NCBI RefSeq assembly: GCF_020667895.1
Contig: NZ_JAFMPS010000002.1
Coordinates: 449,131-513,130 of the forward strand
Reading direction: 5' to 3'
Length of the DNA stretch: 64,000 nucleotides
Source of the DNA: Alcanivorax sp. 1008
GTDB taxonomy: Bacteria > Pseudomonadota > Gammaproteobacteria > Pseudomonadales > Alcanivoracaceae
Positions 37,747-47,277 of the stretch are shown in pieces (within the stretch, counting starts at the first letter, position 1; each line of letters begins with the position of its first letter). Under the pieces are notes generated by a model. That model did not search any database, was not told the origin of the DNA, and was given only the letters and a program-made list of their open reading frames with translations. A program made the translations under genes and the position numbers.

Positions 37747-39239
37747 ACATGTCAGGACAGAAGATGCATTCTGTAGAGACGGCGCAACCGGCCACGGCCG
37801 GGCGCAGTCGCTCCGCGATAATCGCTTGGTGCACCCGGCCATGGCAGGTTGCGCCTTTGCTGCTGTTGGCGGCTATGGCTTTCCTTGCTGGCTGCCAGAG
37901 CTTTCCGACGACCTTGAAGCAGGTGGAGAAATCTGCACCCGCTGAGGTGGCGCTGGATATTCGTGAGTGGCGTACCGACGAAGGCACCCGGGTGCTGTTT
38001 GTGCCCTCGCCTACCCTGCCGATGATTGATATTCGTCTGACCTTTGATGCTGGCAGCGCTCGTGACGGTGACAAGTCAGGTACCGCGTCGCTGACTTCCA
38101 GCCTGATCGGTGAAGGCGCCCAAGGGTTAAGCGTCGATGATATCGCCAAAGGCTTCGAGGACCTTGGTGTCTCGTTTGGCAGCAGCAGCTATCGTGATAT
38201 GGGCATTATTGAAATGCGAGCGCTGACCGCGGCGGAGTTCTTTGATCCGGCCATGGATCTGTTTCTGCGAGTGATTGGTCAGCCGACATTTCCCGCCGAC
38301 GCATTGGAGCGTACTCGAAAGCAATATCTGATCGGGCTGGCCCGGCAGAAGCAGGTGCCGGGGCCGCAGTTATCGAAGCGGCTCGATGCGGTGCTGTTTG
38401 CCGGTCATCCGTATGCCGAGCCTTCCAGCGGTACCGAGCAGAGCCTGCCGCTGATTCGTCGTGACGATCTGCAGGCATTTCATCAGCGCTACTACAGCGC
38501 GCAAAACGCGGTGATTGCGATTGTTGGTGATCTGGATGAACCCCAGGCACGGGCATTGTCTGCGCGGATCACTGCTGCCCTGCCACAAGGTGAGCGTGCA
38601 CCGAAGCTTGAGCGGGTAGTACAGGCTAATGATGCGCACATTGAACATATCGATTTCGATGCCAGCCAGACCCATATCAGCATCGCCCAGCAAAGTATCT
38701 GGCGCGGCCACCCGGACTGGGTGCCATTGTATGTCGGCAACCAGATTCTTGGCGGCGGTGGCTTTGCTTCCATCCTGATGGAAGAGGTGCGGCAGCAGCG
38801 CGGCTTTGTTTATGGCATCAGTAGCGGGATTTCACCGATGGCATTTGCCGGGCCGTTCGAGATCAATCTGCAAACAGCCACGGAAAATGCGGATGAGGCA
38901 TTGCAGCTGACCCTGAAGCTGCTGAACGACTTTATCACTCAGGGGCCGACTGAAGATCAGGTGCAAGCAGCGATAGACAGCACTACCGGCTCCATGCCAC
39001 TGGGTGTGGCAGAGAATGATGACATCGTCGCTCAGCTGGCATCGATGGCGTTTTATGATATGCCGCTGGATTATCTGCAGTGGTTTGATCAGCAGGCGCG
39101 CAAGGTGACCGCGGAATCGATCCGCAAAGCGTTTAGTAAAAATCTGAACCCGGATGCCCTGACGATTATTTCCATCGGCCGTGCGGCGCCGTCGCTGACA
39201 CCGGTGGACCCGGTTGCGGTGACTACCGAAGCGCCCTGA
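37743..39239 (+). CDS. M16 peptidase-like lipoprotein, inactive partner
   Basis: 498 residues. After an unusually long N-terminal part (about 40 residues) comes a hydrophobic stretch and lipobox FLAGC (near residue 52), so it may be lipid-anchored. Two M16 domains follow, but the place of HxxEH reads GTASLTSSLIGEG (near residue 118), so no zinc is expected. A later RxxY-like region remains. It likely acts as the non-catalytic subunit with the gene just upstream. A start further in, closer to the hydrophobic stretch, is possible. Confidence 0.88.
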   Translation: MNMSGQKMHSVETAQPATAGRSRSAIIAWCTRPWQVAPLLLLAAMAFLAGCQSFPTTLKQVEKSAPAEVALDIREWRTDEGTRVLFVPSPTLPMIDIRLTFDAGSARDGDKSGTASLTSSLIGEGAQGLSVDDIAKGFEDLGVSFGSSSYRDMGIIEMRALTAAEFFDPAMDLFLRVIGQPTFPADALERTRKQYLIGLARQKQVPGPQLSKRLDAVLFAGHPYAEPSSGTEQSLPLIRRDDLQAFHQRYYSAQNAVIAIVGDLDEPQARALSARITAALPQGERAPKLERVVQANDAHIEHIDFDASQTHISIAQQSIWRGHPDWVPLYVGNQILGGGGFASILMEEVRQQRGFVYGISSGISPMAFAGPFEINLQTATENADEALQLTLKLLNDFITQGPTEDQVQAAIDSTTGSMPLGVAENDDIVAQLASMAFYDMPLDYLQWFDQQARKVTAESIRKAFSKNLNPDALTIISIGRAAPSLTPVDPVAVTTEAP

Positions 39240-39250
39240 GTAGTAAAGAT

Positions 39251-39808
39251 ATGAGCACAAGGAAAAGCACGGTCCGCATTATTGGCGGCGAGCATCGAGG
39301 CCGCCGCTTGATGTTCACCGACCAGAATGGTGACCTGCGGCCAACCGGTGACCGCATGCGTGAAACCCTGTTCAACTGGCTGCAGTTTGAGCTGCGTGAC
39401 AAGCGCGTGCTGGACCTGTTTGCCGGCAGCGGTGCGCTGGGTGCAGAAGCATTATCGCGTGGTGCAGCCCATGCGGTGTTAGTGGAAAAAAAAGCCGAAC
39501 GCGCTGCCGATCTGTCTAAACAGCTTAAACCGCTTTTCGCCGGGCGAGTGTTTGTCCAGCTGGCGGACGGACTGAAATGGCTGCCGCGGGCGACGGGGCC
39601 ATTCGATGTGGTGTTTATCGATCCGCCCTACGATATTGGTGCCCAGCAACCGGCCTGTGACTTACTAATGCAGCACGAATTGTTGGCGGAAAATGCCTGG
39701 GTCTATGTTGAATCGCGCCGTCAGGATGATGCTCCTGACGTGCCATGGGTGCTGGAGAAAGAAAAAACAATGGGTGATGCCGTGGCAAGGTTATATCGCG
39801 CAATATGA
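39251..39808 (+). CDS. rsmD: 16S rRNA (guanine966-N2)-methyltransferase
   Basis: 185 residues. It methylates G966 of 16S rRNA during 30S assembly using S-adenosylmethionine. IIGGEHRGRRL lies at the N terminus, DLFAGSGALGAEALSRGA (near residue 56) binds the cofactor and VFIDPPYDIG (near 120) is the catalytic NPPY-type motif. It overlaps the next hydrolase by ATGA. The M16-M16-rsmD context matches Pseudomonas. Confidence 0.96.
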   Translation: MSTRKSTVRIIGGEHRGRRLMFTDQNGDLRPTGDRMRETLFNWLQFELRDKRVLDLFAGSGALGAEALSRGAAHAVLVEKKAERAADLSKQLKPLFAGRVFVQLADGLKWLPRATGPFDVVFIDPPYDIGAQQPACDLLMQHELLAENAWVYVESRRQDDAPDVPWVLEKEKTMGDAVARLYRAI

Positions 39809-40788
39809 CTTTCAAGCCTGCTCTTTTACTTGCCAATCCCCATATCCAGACGCTCTGGCCAACATTGCGTCGCAAGCTTCCTCCGGTAGCACGGCGCGAA
39901 GAAAAGATGCCATTGCCCGATGGTGATCACCTCTGGCTGCATTGGGGCGGTGCCCTGCCTGACAATGGCCGCATCGTTGTGCTGCTGCATGGCATTACCG
40001 GCTGCAGTGATTCGCCTTATGCCCGTGGCCTGCAACATGAGCTGGATGAAATTGGCATTGCCAGTGTAGTGGTGAATGCCCGTGGTAATGGTGGCCGCCT
40101 GAATGATCGGCCGGAGTGCAGTTACGCGGGTGAAACCGATGATATTCATGCGGCACTGGAATATCTGCGCGAGCAGCATCAGGCCGGTGAGCTGATCGTT
40201 ATCGGCTATTCTCTCGGTGGCTCGAGGTTGCTTAACTATCTGGTGGAGCAGCGGGCTTCGCCGTTAATCGTAGCGGCGGCAACGGTCTGCGTGCCGCTCG
40301 ATCTTGGCGTCTGTGCACGTCGACTTGATCAGGGTTTTTCGCGCATCTACCGCAAGCACCTTCTTGGCCAGCTGTGCGATGATTTTGATGCCCGCCGGGC
40401 CCATCTGCGGGAATACTTTCCTGACCATGCCAAGCGCTTTGAAGATATTGGTCCGCTTGATGGTATCCGCAATTTTGTCGAGTACGACAACCGGGTTATC
40501 GCTCCGCTATACGGGTTTCGTGATGCTGACGACTATTACCGTCAGTGCAGCACACTGCCTAAGCTAGGTGGCATCAAAGTACCGACCCTGATGATTCAGG
40601 CGGCGGATGATCCGTTTATGACTAAAGCCGTGTTGCCAACCGCGCAGCAGCTGAGTAGCACCATTGAGCTTGAGGTGACCAGCCACGGCGGCCATGTCGG
40701 GTTTGTTGCCGGGACGGTGGGCAATCCGGTCTACTGGCTCGAGCCGAGACTTATCCAATGGATTGTCGGGAGCTTCCCGCGGGCCTGA
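39805..40788 (+). CDS. YheT family alpha/beta hydrolase
   Basis: 327 residues. The YheT/embryogenesis-associated EMB8 pattern is clear: NPHIQTLWPTL near residue 11, LLHGITGCSDSPYARGL near 62, nucleophile GYSLGGSRLLNYL near 137 and a final SHGGHVGF (near 293) with the catalytic histidine. Probably a cytoplasmic esterase; substrates are not known. It overlaps rsmD by ATGA, so it is coupled to it. Confidence 0.92.
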   Translation: MTFKPALLLANPHIQTLWPTLRRKLPPVARREEKMPLPDGDHLWLHWGGALPDNGRIVVLLHGITGCSDSPYARGLQHELDEIGIASVVVNARGNGGRLNDRPECSYAGETDDIHAALEYLREQHQAGELIVIGYSLGGSRLLNYLVEQRASPLIVAAATVCVPLDLGVCARRLDQGFSRIYRKHLLGQLCDDFDARRAHLREYFPDHAKRFEDIGPLDGIRNFVEYDNRVIAPLYGFRDADDYYRQCSTLPKLGGIKVPTLMIQAADDPFMTKAVLPTAQQLSSTIELEVTSHGGHVGFVAGTVGNPVYWLEPRLIQWIVGSFPRA

Positions 40789-40843
40789 TAATGGCCTGCC
40801 AGCACTCTGGCGCTCAGTGCCAATAATAAAAAAAGAGGCAACC

Positions 40844-41164
40844 ATGAAAGATCTTATTACCGATGCTATTAGTAAAAAATTCGCCACCACGCTGGAATCC
40901 ATCGGCGGAGCCAAGGCCCTGTATGGCGATCCGATCGAGTTCAATGGTGAGCAGATCATCCCGGTTGCCAGAGTAATGGTTGTGCTTGCCGCTGGGGCGG
41001 ACGGGTCCGGCGGCGGCAATGCTGGCCTGACCGGGAGCATTACCAACATGGCTAAAGGCGGCGGTGGTGGTAAGGCGGACGCGTCGGTTAATGTCACTAT
41101 CGAGCCGGTGGGTTACTTGCGCAGCACGGCAGATGGGCCGGTATTTTGTCCTCTGACAACATGA
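40844..41164 (+). CDS. GerW/YtfJ-like protein
   Basis: 106 residues from ATG 40844 with AAGAGG upstream. The family is named from a Bacillus spore protein, but this organism is unlikely to make spores. It has the family's N-terminal helix, a central strand DPIEFNGEQIIPVARV and a glycine-rich segment (near residues 47-77). Role outside spores unknown. It overlaps the next gene by ATGA. Confidence 0.8.
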   Translation: MKDLITDAISKKFATTLESIGGAKALYGDPIEFNGEQIIPVARVMVVLAAGADGSGGGNAGLTGSITNMAKGGGGGKADASVNVTIEPVGYLRSTADGPVFCPLTT

Positions 41165-41613
41165 CTGAATGCTTGTGTGGCTCGGGGCTGCCAGCGAGCC
41201 AGTGTTGCTCCCTGTATCTGGCGGGCAAACCGGCACCCACACCAGAAGCGTTGATGCGTTCGCGTTTCGTGGCCTATGCGCAGCAGCGGCTCGACTACGT
41301 GGGTGATAGCTGGCACCCGGACACCCGTCCTGCTTCGCTGGACCCGGACACTGATACGCGCTGGCGGCGGCTGCAGATTCTGGCAAGTGATTCACAGGGC
41401 GATCAGGGCATGGTGCACTTTTGCGCCACCTGGCAGGCCGGGGAGAAATGGGGCCAGCTGGAAGAGGTGTCCCGATTTGTCCGGGAAAATGGCCTTTGGC
41501 TCTATCACAGCGGCGACGTTACCCATCACAATCTCAGTCCTGGGCGGAACGACCCTTGCCCCTGTGGCAGTGGCCGCAAATTGAAAAAATGTCATCAGGA
41601 TGGGCAATCGTGA
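41161..41613 (+). CDS. YchJ family SEC-C protein
   Basis: 150 residues from ATG 41161. A cysteine motif at the start (CLCGSGLPASQCC) and a C-terminal SEC-C zinc motif, DPCPCGSGRKLKKCH (near residue 132), flank an NTF2-like central domain with ALMRSRFVAYA. Members are small zinc proteins of unknown role, perhaps linked to protein or nucleic acid binding. Its start overlaps GerW and its stop overlaps the methyltransferase-like gene (GTGA). Confidence 0.88.
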   Translation: MTECLCGSGLPASQCCSLYLAGKPAPTPEALMRSRFVAYAQQRLDYVGDSWHPDTRPASLDPDTDTRWRRLQILASDSQGDQGMVHFCATWQAGEKWGQLEEVSRFVRENGLWLYHSGDVTHHNLSPGRNDPCPCGSGRKLKKCHQDGQS

Positions 41614-42068
41614 AATTTCTTGAGCTAAGAATCCCGCCGCCATTGGTTGGTGGGCTGATTGGGTTGGCAATGTGGGCTTTAACCACCCACAGCTTGACTG
41701 GGTTGAGTGGCTCCGCACGCCTGATTGTTGCGGTGGTTCTGGTCCTGATGGGCGCCGGGGTAAGTCTTGCAGGGGTTGTGTCTTTTCGCCGGGCGCGCAC
41801 CACGGTGAACCCGCTCAAGCCTGAAAAGACCTCATCGCTGGTCTGCTCTGGTATCTATCGGGTAACCCGTAACCCCATGTACCTGGGGTTTCTACTGGTG
41901 CTGATTGGCTGGGCGGTAATGTTGGGCTCCGCTTTTGCGGTGCTTGGTCCGGTGCTGTTTGTTGTCTATATCAGCCGCTTCCAGATACTGCCCGAGGAGC
42001 GTGTGCTGCAGAACCTGTTCGGTGATGAGTTCACAGCCTATCAAGCGAGGGTGCGGCGCTGGTTGTGA
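41610..42068 (+). CDS. Isoprenylcysteine methyltransferase-like membrane protein
   Basis: 152 residues from GTG 41610, chosen because it overlaps the YchJ stop as GTGA with AGGA nine bases before. Four membrane segments, then GIYRVTRNPMYLGFLLVLIGW (near residues 84-104) and a final LPEERVLQNLFGDEF-YQARVRRW, the pattern of the ICMT/PEMT family that binds S-adenosylmethionine at the membrane. The methyl acceptor is unknown. Confidence 0.85.
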   Translation: MKFLELRIPPPLVGGLIGLAMWALTTHSLTGLSGSARLIVAVVLVLMGAGVSLAGVVSFRRARTTVNPLKPEKTSSLVCSGIYRVTRNPMYLGFLLVLIGWAVMLGSAFAVLGPVLFVVYISRFQILPEERVLQNLFGDEFTAYQARVRRWL

Positions 42069-42108
42069 CCGGCGGCTGTTTATTGTGGTTCTGCGGCACC
42101 GATTGAGA

Positions 42109-42136
42109 TTGACACCTCTACCAATCCGCGTAAACT
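42109..42136 (+). promoter_or_regulatory. Sigma-70 promoter of the cold-shock gene
   Basis: TTGACA (42109-42114), 16-bp spacer, TAAACT (42131-42136). The expected start near 42143 gives a leader of about 165 bases, similar to the long structured leaders of E. coli cspA-type mRNAs that act as thermosensors. The 240-base gap before the gene holds nothing else. Confidence 0.7.
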
Positions 42137-42308
42137 GATCTTCGCACGAGAAAACCAGTCCAAATATGCTCAACATGTCGGCCGCTACATCGCAGTTCCC
42201 GTCTTGTACACATACCTGGCTAACCCTCCCGCGCAAACAATCGCCCGAAAATCATCGGATTACCGCTGATTTGAAGAGGCTCAACCCAGTTCCAAGAAGG
42301 AAATTGCA

Positions 42309-42515
42309 ATGTCTACTACTACCGGCACCGTAAAATGGTTCAACGAAGCTAAAGGCTTTGGTTTCATCCAGCAGGAGTCTGGCCCGGACGTATTTGTTCA
42401 CTTCAGCGCTATTCAGGGCAGTGGTTTCAAAACCCTGGCTGAAGGCCAAGCAGTGAAGTTCACCGTGACCCAAGGTCAGAAAGGCCCGCAGGCAGAGAAC
42501 GTTACTGCTGCCTAA
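42309..42515 (+). CDS. Cold-shock protein (CspA family)
   Basis: 68 residues. A single OB-fold domain with the RNA-binding motifs KGFGFIQ (near residue 16) and DVFVHFSAI (near 29), starting [11 protein letters not shown]. Such proteins bind single-stranded RNA and loosen structure in the cold or during growth. AAGGAA precedes the ATG. It is a single-gene unit with its own promoter, long leader and terminator. Which Csp paralogue it is cannot be told. Confidence 0.95.
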   Translation: MSTTTGTVKWFNEAKGFGFIQQESGPDVFVHFSAIQGSGFKTLAEGQAVKFTVTQGQKGPQAENVTAA

Positions 42516-42525
42516 GCTGTGCCCT

Positions 42526-42554
42526 TTTCCTGCGCGGCTTCGCCGCGCAGGAAA
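42526..42554 (+). terminator. Terminator-like hairpin after the cold-shock gene
   Basis: TTTCCTGCGCGG (42526-42537) pairs with CCGCGCAGGAAA (42543-42554) around a CTTCG loop, a very stable 12-bp stem. Only a scattered T-rich tail follows (TTCAGCTTCTCC), so it ends or protects the short mRNA. Confidence 0.7.
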
Positions 42555-42585
42555 TTCAGCTTCTCCCCTCCCCCTGTAGTACCCG

Positions 42586-42624
42586 TAATTAGTACTCCTA
42601 ATTAGTACTCCTAATTAGTACCCG
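42586..42624. repeat. 13-bp tandem repeat, three units
   Basis: TAATTAGTACTCC at 42586-42598 and 42599-42611, then TAATTAGTACCCG at 42612-42624; a shortened GTAGTACCCG precedes it. It lies in the 249-base gap between the cold-shock gene and argA. Each unit holds TAATTA and AGTACT palindromes. The rest of the gap has no other feature that I can see. Confidence 0.85.
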
Positions 42625-42764
42625 CAACTCCCCTAAAACTCGTCATCTGATGTAATCCTGGCCATCTTGGCTGCTTTGCCATGTCTGCCTTCGTGCTACC
42701 GTTGGAGGCGCGGAACTGGCCGGCCCTTGCTATACTCCGAGCTCCTATTCAGCCCAGACAGACC

Positions 42765-44081
42765 ATGACCGATCAGAACCGGGATTACACAAGCTGGTTT
42801 CGCAACTCCTCGCCGTATATCAATGCGCACCGGGGTCGTACCTTCGTGGTCATGATTTCTGGAGAGGCAATCGAGCAGCCTGATTTTCACCATATCGTTC
42901 ACGATCTGGCGCTGCTTAATTCGCTGGGTATCCGGTTGGTGCTGGTCCATGGTGCCCGGCCGCAGATCTCGGCGCGACTTTCTGCCCGGGGCGTGGCAAC
43001 CCGCTTCGAGCATCATACCCGTATTACCGACAGCGCCTCGCTGGAGGCTGTTCTTGACGCGGTTGGTGCTATCCGCCTGCGGATCGAAGGCCTGTTCTCC
43101 ATGGGCCTGGCTAACTCGCCTATGCACAACGCAAGCATTCAGGTGGTCTGCGGCAACTTCGTCATTGCCAAGCCGGTTGGTGTGCGTGGTGGTTTTGATT
43201 ATCAGCACACCGGTGAGGTGCGGCGGGTACAGATTGAGGCCATTCAGAAGCAGCTCGATGGCGGCAATATTGTGCTGTTATCACCGATTGGCTGCTCGCC
43301 TACCGGTGAACTGTTTAATCTGAATTCCGAAGAAGTAGCCTCCACGGCAGCGATTTCACTGAAAGCGGAAAAAATAATTTTTATGGGCGACACCGCAGGT
43401 GTGACCGACGAACAGGGTGCTCTATTGCGCGAAATGTCGCCGCAGGAAGCCGGCCAGTTGCTCGCCCGGGATGTGATCAAACATGACAATACCGAGCGCC
43501 AGTTGACCGCTGCCTGCCACGCGGCCAGTAACGGTGTCGCCCGTGCGCATCTGATTAACTTCCGGGATGACGGCGCCCTGCTGCGAGAGCTTTTCACCCG
43601 TGACGGCTGCGGCACACTGGTGACCCGAGAAATGTATGAAAATGTACGCGGTGCCTATATTGAGGATGTCGGTGGCATTATCGAACTGATTGAGCCTCTG
43701 GAAACCGCCGGTACTCTTGTGCGTCGCTCCCGTGAGTTGCTTGAAAATGAAATCAAGCGCTTCACCATTATCGAGCGCGACGGCATGGTGATTGGTTGTG
43801 CGGCCCTGTATCCCTTTGATGATGGTAAGGCTGGCGAGCTGGCTTGTGTGGCGGTTCATCCTGATTACCGCAACAGCAAGCGTGGTCGGAAAATGCTTGA
43901 GCACATTGAAAAGCGCGCCATACAGCAGGGCATTCGTGAGCTATTTGTTCTTACTACCCAGACAGCGCACTGGTTTCAGGAGTTGGGCTTTAAGCCAGGT
44001 AGCGTTGATGATCTGCCTGGCGAAAAAAAGCTGCTATACAACTACCAGCGTAATTCGAAAGTATTCAGAAAACCCCTCTGA
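42765..44081 (+). CDS. argA: N-acetylglutamate synthase
   Basis: 438 residues from ATG 42765 ([19 protein letters not shown]). It makes N-acetylglutamate, the first step of arginine synthesis, and is normally inhibited by arginine. The N-terminal amino-acid-kinase-like domain (about 1-280) has LVHGARPQI and the C-terminal GNAT domain (about 300-438) has [19 protein letters not shown] and [14 protein letters not shown]. It lies upstream of ilvD, which is unusual pairing, with a 9-base gap. A tandem repeat lies in front. Confidence 0.95.
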   Translation: MTDQNRDYTSWFRNSSPYINAHRGRTFVVMISGEAIEQPDFHHIVHDLALLNSLGIRLVLVHGARPQISARLSARGVATRFEHHTRITDSASLEAVLDAVGAIRLRIEGLFSMGLANSPMHNASIQVVCGNFVIAKPVGVRGGFDYQHTGEVRRVQIEAIQKQLDGGNIVLLSPIGCSPTGELFNLNSEEVASTAAISLKAEKIIFMGDTAGVTDEQGALLREMSPQEAGQLLARDVIKHDNTERQLTAACHAASNGVARAHLINFRDDGALLRELFTRDGCGTLVTREMYENVRGAYIEDVGGIIELIEPLETAGTLVRRSRELLENEIKRFTIIERDGMVIGCAALYPFDDGKAGELACVAVHPDYRNSKRGRKMLEHIEKRAIQQGIRELFVLTTQTAHWFQELGFKPGSVDDLPGEKKLLYNYQRNSKVFRKPL

Positions 44082-44089
44082 GGTCTGTT

Positions 44090-45940
44090 ATGCCTGATTA
44101 CCGTTCAAAAACTTCCACCCATGGTCGTAACATGGCTGGCGCCCGTGCCCTCTGGCGCGCCACTGGTATGAAAGATGGTGACTTCGGTAAACCGATTATC
44201 GCCATTTCCAATTCCTTTACCCAATTCGTACCTGGCCATGTGCATTTGAAAGATATGGGTCAACTGGTGGCGCGGGAAGTTGAAAAAGCGGGCGGTGTGG
44301 CGAAAGAGTTCAACACCATCGCTGTGGATGATGGCATTGCCATGGGCCATGACGGCATGCTGTATTCATTGCCCAGCCGCGACATCATTGCGGACAGCGT
44401 TGAGTATATGGTGAATGCTCATTGTGCGGATGCCATTGTCTGTATATCCAACTGCGACAAGATTACTCCTGGTATGTTGATGGCGGCAATGCGCTTGAAT
44501 ATTCCGGTAGTGTTTGTTTCCGGCGGCCCCATGGAAGCCGGTAAAACGGCTTTGGCTGAGCATAAACTGGATCTGGTTGATGCCATGGTGGTTGCCGCTG
44601 ATGATAGCGTTGATGATGCCACCGTGGCCGAGTATGAGCGTAGTGCTTGCCCGACCTGCGGTTCCTGCTCGGGAATGTTTACCGCTAATTCAATGAACTG
44701 CCTGACCGAAGCGCTGGGCCTGTCTCTGCCCGGCAACGGCTCAACGTTGGCGACTCACTCTGATCGCGAGCAACTTTTCCTGAAGGCTGGTCGTCTTGCC
44801 GTTGAGCTTTGCAAGCGCTATTACGAACAGAATGATGAGTCCGTGTTGCCGCGAAACATTGCAAACGCCCATGCTTTTGAAAATGCCATTGCATTGGATA
44901 TCGCCATGGGTGGCTCAACCAATACGGTGTTGCATTTGTTGGCGGCCGCCCAGGAAGGTGAAGTGGACTTCACCATGGCGGATATCGATCGTATGTCCCG
45001 TCGAGTGCCGTGCTTGTCCAAGGTGGCGCCGGCAACCCAGAAATATCATATGGAAGATGTCCACCGAGCCGGTGGCGTGATGGCCATTCTTGGCGAGCTG
45101 GATCGCGCTGGACTATTGCATAGCGATAATCCCACGGTTCACTCGCCCACCATGGCCGCTGCGCTTGAGCAGTGGGACATCATGCGCACCAAGGATGAAG
45201 CGGTGCATAAGTTTTACAGTGCCGGGCCTGCAGGTATTCCTACCCAGACTGCTTTTTCGCAGAGCACTCGCTGGCCGTCTTTGGATATGGATCGTGAAAA
45301 TGGCTGTATCCGTTCGAAAGAGCACGCTTACAGTCAAGATGGTGGTTTGGCAGTGTTGTACGGCAACATCGCTGAGCGTGGCTGCATTGTGAAAACTGCC
45401 GGCGTTGATGAGTCGATTCTTGTCTTCAATGGCCGCGCCAGAATTTTTGAATCTCAGGAATCCGCTGTGAAAGCTATTTTGGCTGATCAGGTTGTTGCGG
45501 GTGACGTTGTGGTAATTCGCTACGAAGGTCCGAAAGGCGGCCCCGGCATGCAGGAAATGCTTTACCCGACCAGCTATCTGAAATCAAAGGGCCTCGGCAA
45601 AGTCTGTGCTTTGTTAACGGACGGCCGTTTTTCTGGTGGTACCAGTGGCCTGTCAATCGGCCATGCTTCTCCGGAGGCAGCAGAAGGCGGGGCGATTGCC
45701 CTGATAGAGGAAGGCGACAGCATCCATATCGATATTCCTGGACGTGCCATCTCAGTTCAGGTGTCGGATGAAGAGTTGGCTCAGCGGCGTAGCAAAATGG
45801 AAGCCCGCGGCAAGTTTGCCTGGAAGCCGAAGGAGATGCGCCCTCGGCGCGTTTCCACTGCCCTGAAGGCGTACGCGGCCATGACCACCAGCGCTGATCG
45901 CGGTGCGATTCGGGATCTGAAGCAGCTTGGCATTGAATAA
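44090..45940 (+). CDS. ilvD: Dihydroxy-acid dehydratase
   Basis: 616 residues, the normal length. It dehydrates dihydroxy acids in valine, leucine and isoleucine synthesis with an iron-sulfur cluster. Cluster cysteines are in SNCDKITPG (near residue 122) and [18 protein letters not shown] (near 193), and [15 protein letters not shown] lies near residue 510. The ATG is 9 bases after argA, so the two are probably co-transcribed. Confidence 0.97.
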   Translation: MPDYRSKTSTHGRNMAGARALWRATGMKDGDFGKPIIAISNSFTQFVPGHVHLKDMGQLVAREVEKAGGVAKEFNTIAVDDGIAMGHDGMLYSLPSRDIIADSVEYMVNAHCADAIVCISNCDKITPGMLMAAMRLNIPVVFVSGGPMEAGKTALAEHKLDLVDAMVVAADDSVDDATVAEYERSACPTCGSCSGMFTANSMNCLTEALGLSLPGNGSTLATHSDREQLFLKAGRLAVELCKRYYEQNDESVLPRNIANAHAFENAIALDIAMGGSTNTVLHLLAAAQEGEVDFTMADIDRMSRRVPCLSKVAPATQKYHMEDVHRAGGVMAILGELDRAGLLHSDNPTVHSPTMAAALEQWDIMRTKDEAVHKFYSAGPAGIPTQTAFSQSTRWPSLDMDRENGCIRSKEHAYSQDGGLAVLYGNIAERGCIVKTAGVDESILVFNGRARIFESQESAVKAILADQVVAGDVVVIRYEGPKGGPGMQEMLYPTSYLKSKGLGKVCALLTDGRFSGGTSGLSIGHASPEAAEGGAIALIEEGDSIHIDIPGRAISVQVSDEELAQRRSKMEARGKFAWKPKEMRPRRVSTALKAYAAMTTSADRGAIRDLKQLGIE

Positions 45941-45978
45941 CGCCCAGGCGCTTGATCGGCTGTGGCAGGAGAAATGGA

Positions 45979-47277
45979 TTGAGCCTGAAACGTGCACTGA
46001 TGCCCTATGCTACCAAGTTGCTAACCAGTCAGCCGCTGGAGCATTTTCGTGAGAGGGTTACAACCCTGCTTCGTGATCTGCGCCGACAGCCTCGGGAGGC
46101 AGTGTTCTATTTCCGTGTCGATGATCCGTACAGCTGGCTGCTTGCTCAGCAGCTTTCCCTGCTTGTCCGGGAAACTGGATTACGTATCCGGCCGAGGACC
46201 ATGCTGCAACTGCCGGCAGAAATGTATCCCGAGCCAGAGCTCTATCGGCAGTATAGTATTCGCGATGCGGCGTTGAGCGCTCAGTTGCATAATCTGAATT
46301 TTTCCACCACGCAGGTGCCTTCTCACAGCGACGCATTTGCGGCTAGCCGGATTCTTCTGGCCCATGAGGACGACCCCGGCTATCTATCGCTGGCTCAAAC
46401 GCTATGTCGTCATTTATGGAATGGTGATATTGATGCAATTCATGTGCTCGGTACTCGCACTGCTGTGATGGCGGAGAAGCAAGCACGCAAGGAACTTGAG
46501 GCGCGCCGAGATGGCTTTCTCAAGGAAGGTCATTACCTGACAGGCACCTTGAATTACGGGGGCAGTTGGTACTGGGGGCCAGACCGTCTTGATCACCTGC
46601 GCGAACGGCTTGCCCGAGAGCGCGGAGAGTCGTTGCCTGTGAGTGCCTTGGAGTGGCGTAATCTGCGCCTGACACGGCCACCAAAAAGCACCCAAGGGGA
46701 GCCCCTGGAGTTCTTCTTTTCTTTCCGCAGCCCTTATTCCTGGCTGGCGCTGGAGCGAGTGCTAAAACTTACTAAACACTATCAATTGGGGCTGAAAATT
46801 CGTCCCGTGCTGCCGATGGTGATGCGTGGTCTTACAGTACCTAAAGCTAAACGGATGTACATCGTCCGTGACGCCGCTCGCGAAGCGGCTCGTGCCGGCG
46901 TACCCTTTGGCAAAATCTGCGATCCGGTTGGACCGGGTGTTGAGCGCTGCATGGCTATCTGGCCATTGGCAGAGCGAGAGAAAAAGCTGGCCCGCTTCGT
47001 TGGCGAGGCCGGGCTGGCGATCTGGGGCAAAGGAATAGATGTCGCCAGTGATGCGGGGTTGAGAAAGGTGGTTGAGGCTGCCGGGTTAAAGTGGTCCGAT
47101 GCGCAGATTGCCTTAAAGGACGACGGCTGGATTGAGCAGGCCACCCGCAACCGTGATGATATGGTTGCGTCGGGTAGCTGGGGCGTGCCCACATTCCGTT
47201 TTCGTGGTGTTACCGTGTGGGGGCAGGATCGCCTTCCGGTAGTTGAAAGATTAATTCTTGAGGAAATAAAAACATGA
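45979..47277 (+). CDS. Double-domain HCCA isomerase/DsbA-fold protein
   Basis: 432 residues from TTG 45979, which has AGGAG seven bases before it; no ATG in frame is as well placed. It holds two DsbA-like domains (about residues 30-210 and 230-430), each ending W-G-x-D-R-L. The second keeps the features of 2-hydroxychromene carboxylate isomerases, SFRSPYSWL and GSWGVPTF with cis-proline. The first has DDPYSWL and, in the matching place, LTGTL, so serine and cis-proline are lost. Probably only the second domain is catalytic. The substrate is unknown. It overlaps the MAPEG gene by ATGA. Confidence 0.85.
   Translation: MSLKRALMPYATKLLTSQPLEHFRERVTTLLRDLRRQPREAVFYFRVDDPYSWLLAQQLSLLVRETGLRIRPRTMLQLPAEMYPEPELYRQYSIRDAALSAQLHNLNFSTTQVPSHSDAFAASRILLAHEDDPGYLSLAQTLCRHLWNGDIDAIHVLGTRTAVMAEKQARKELEARRDGFLKEGHYLTGTLNYGGSWYWGPDRLDHLRERLARERGESLPVSALEWRNLRLTRPPKSTQGEPLEFFFSFRSPYSWLALERVLKLTKHYQLGLKIRPVLPMVMRGLTVPKAKRMYIVRDAAREAARAGVPFGKICDPVGPGVERCMAIWPLAEREKKLARFVGEAGLAIWGKGIDVASDAGLRKVVEAAGLKWSDAQIALKDDGWIEQATRNRDDMVASGSWGVPTFRFRGVTVWGQDRLPVVERLILEEIKT

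Noticed and set aside
42586-42624. Tandem repeat considered as a CRISPR array
   Set aside because: Units are 13 bp and directly adjoining with no spacers; no cas genes nearby.
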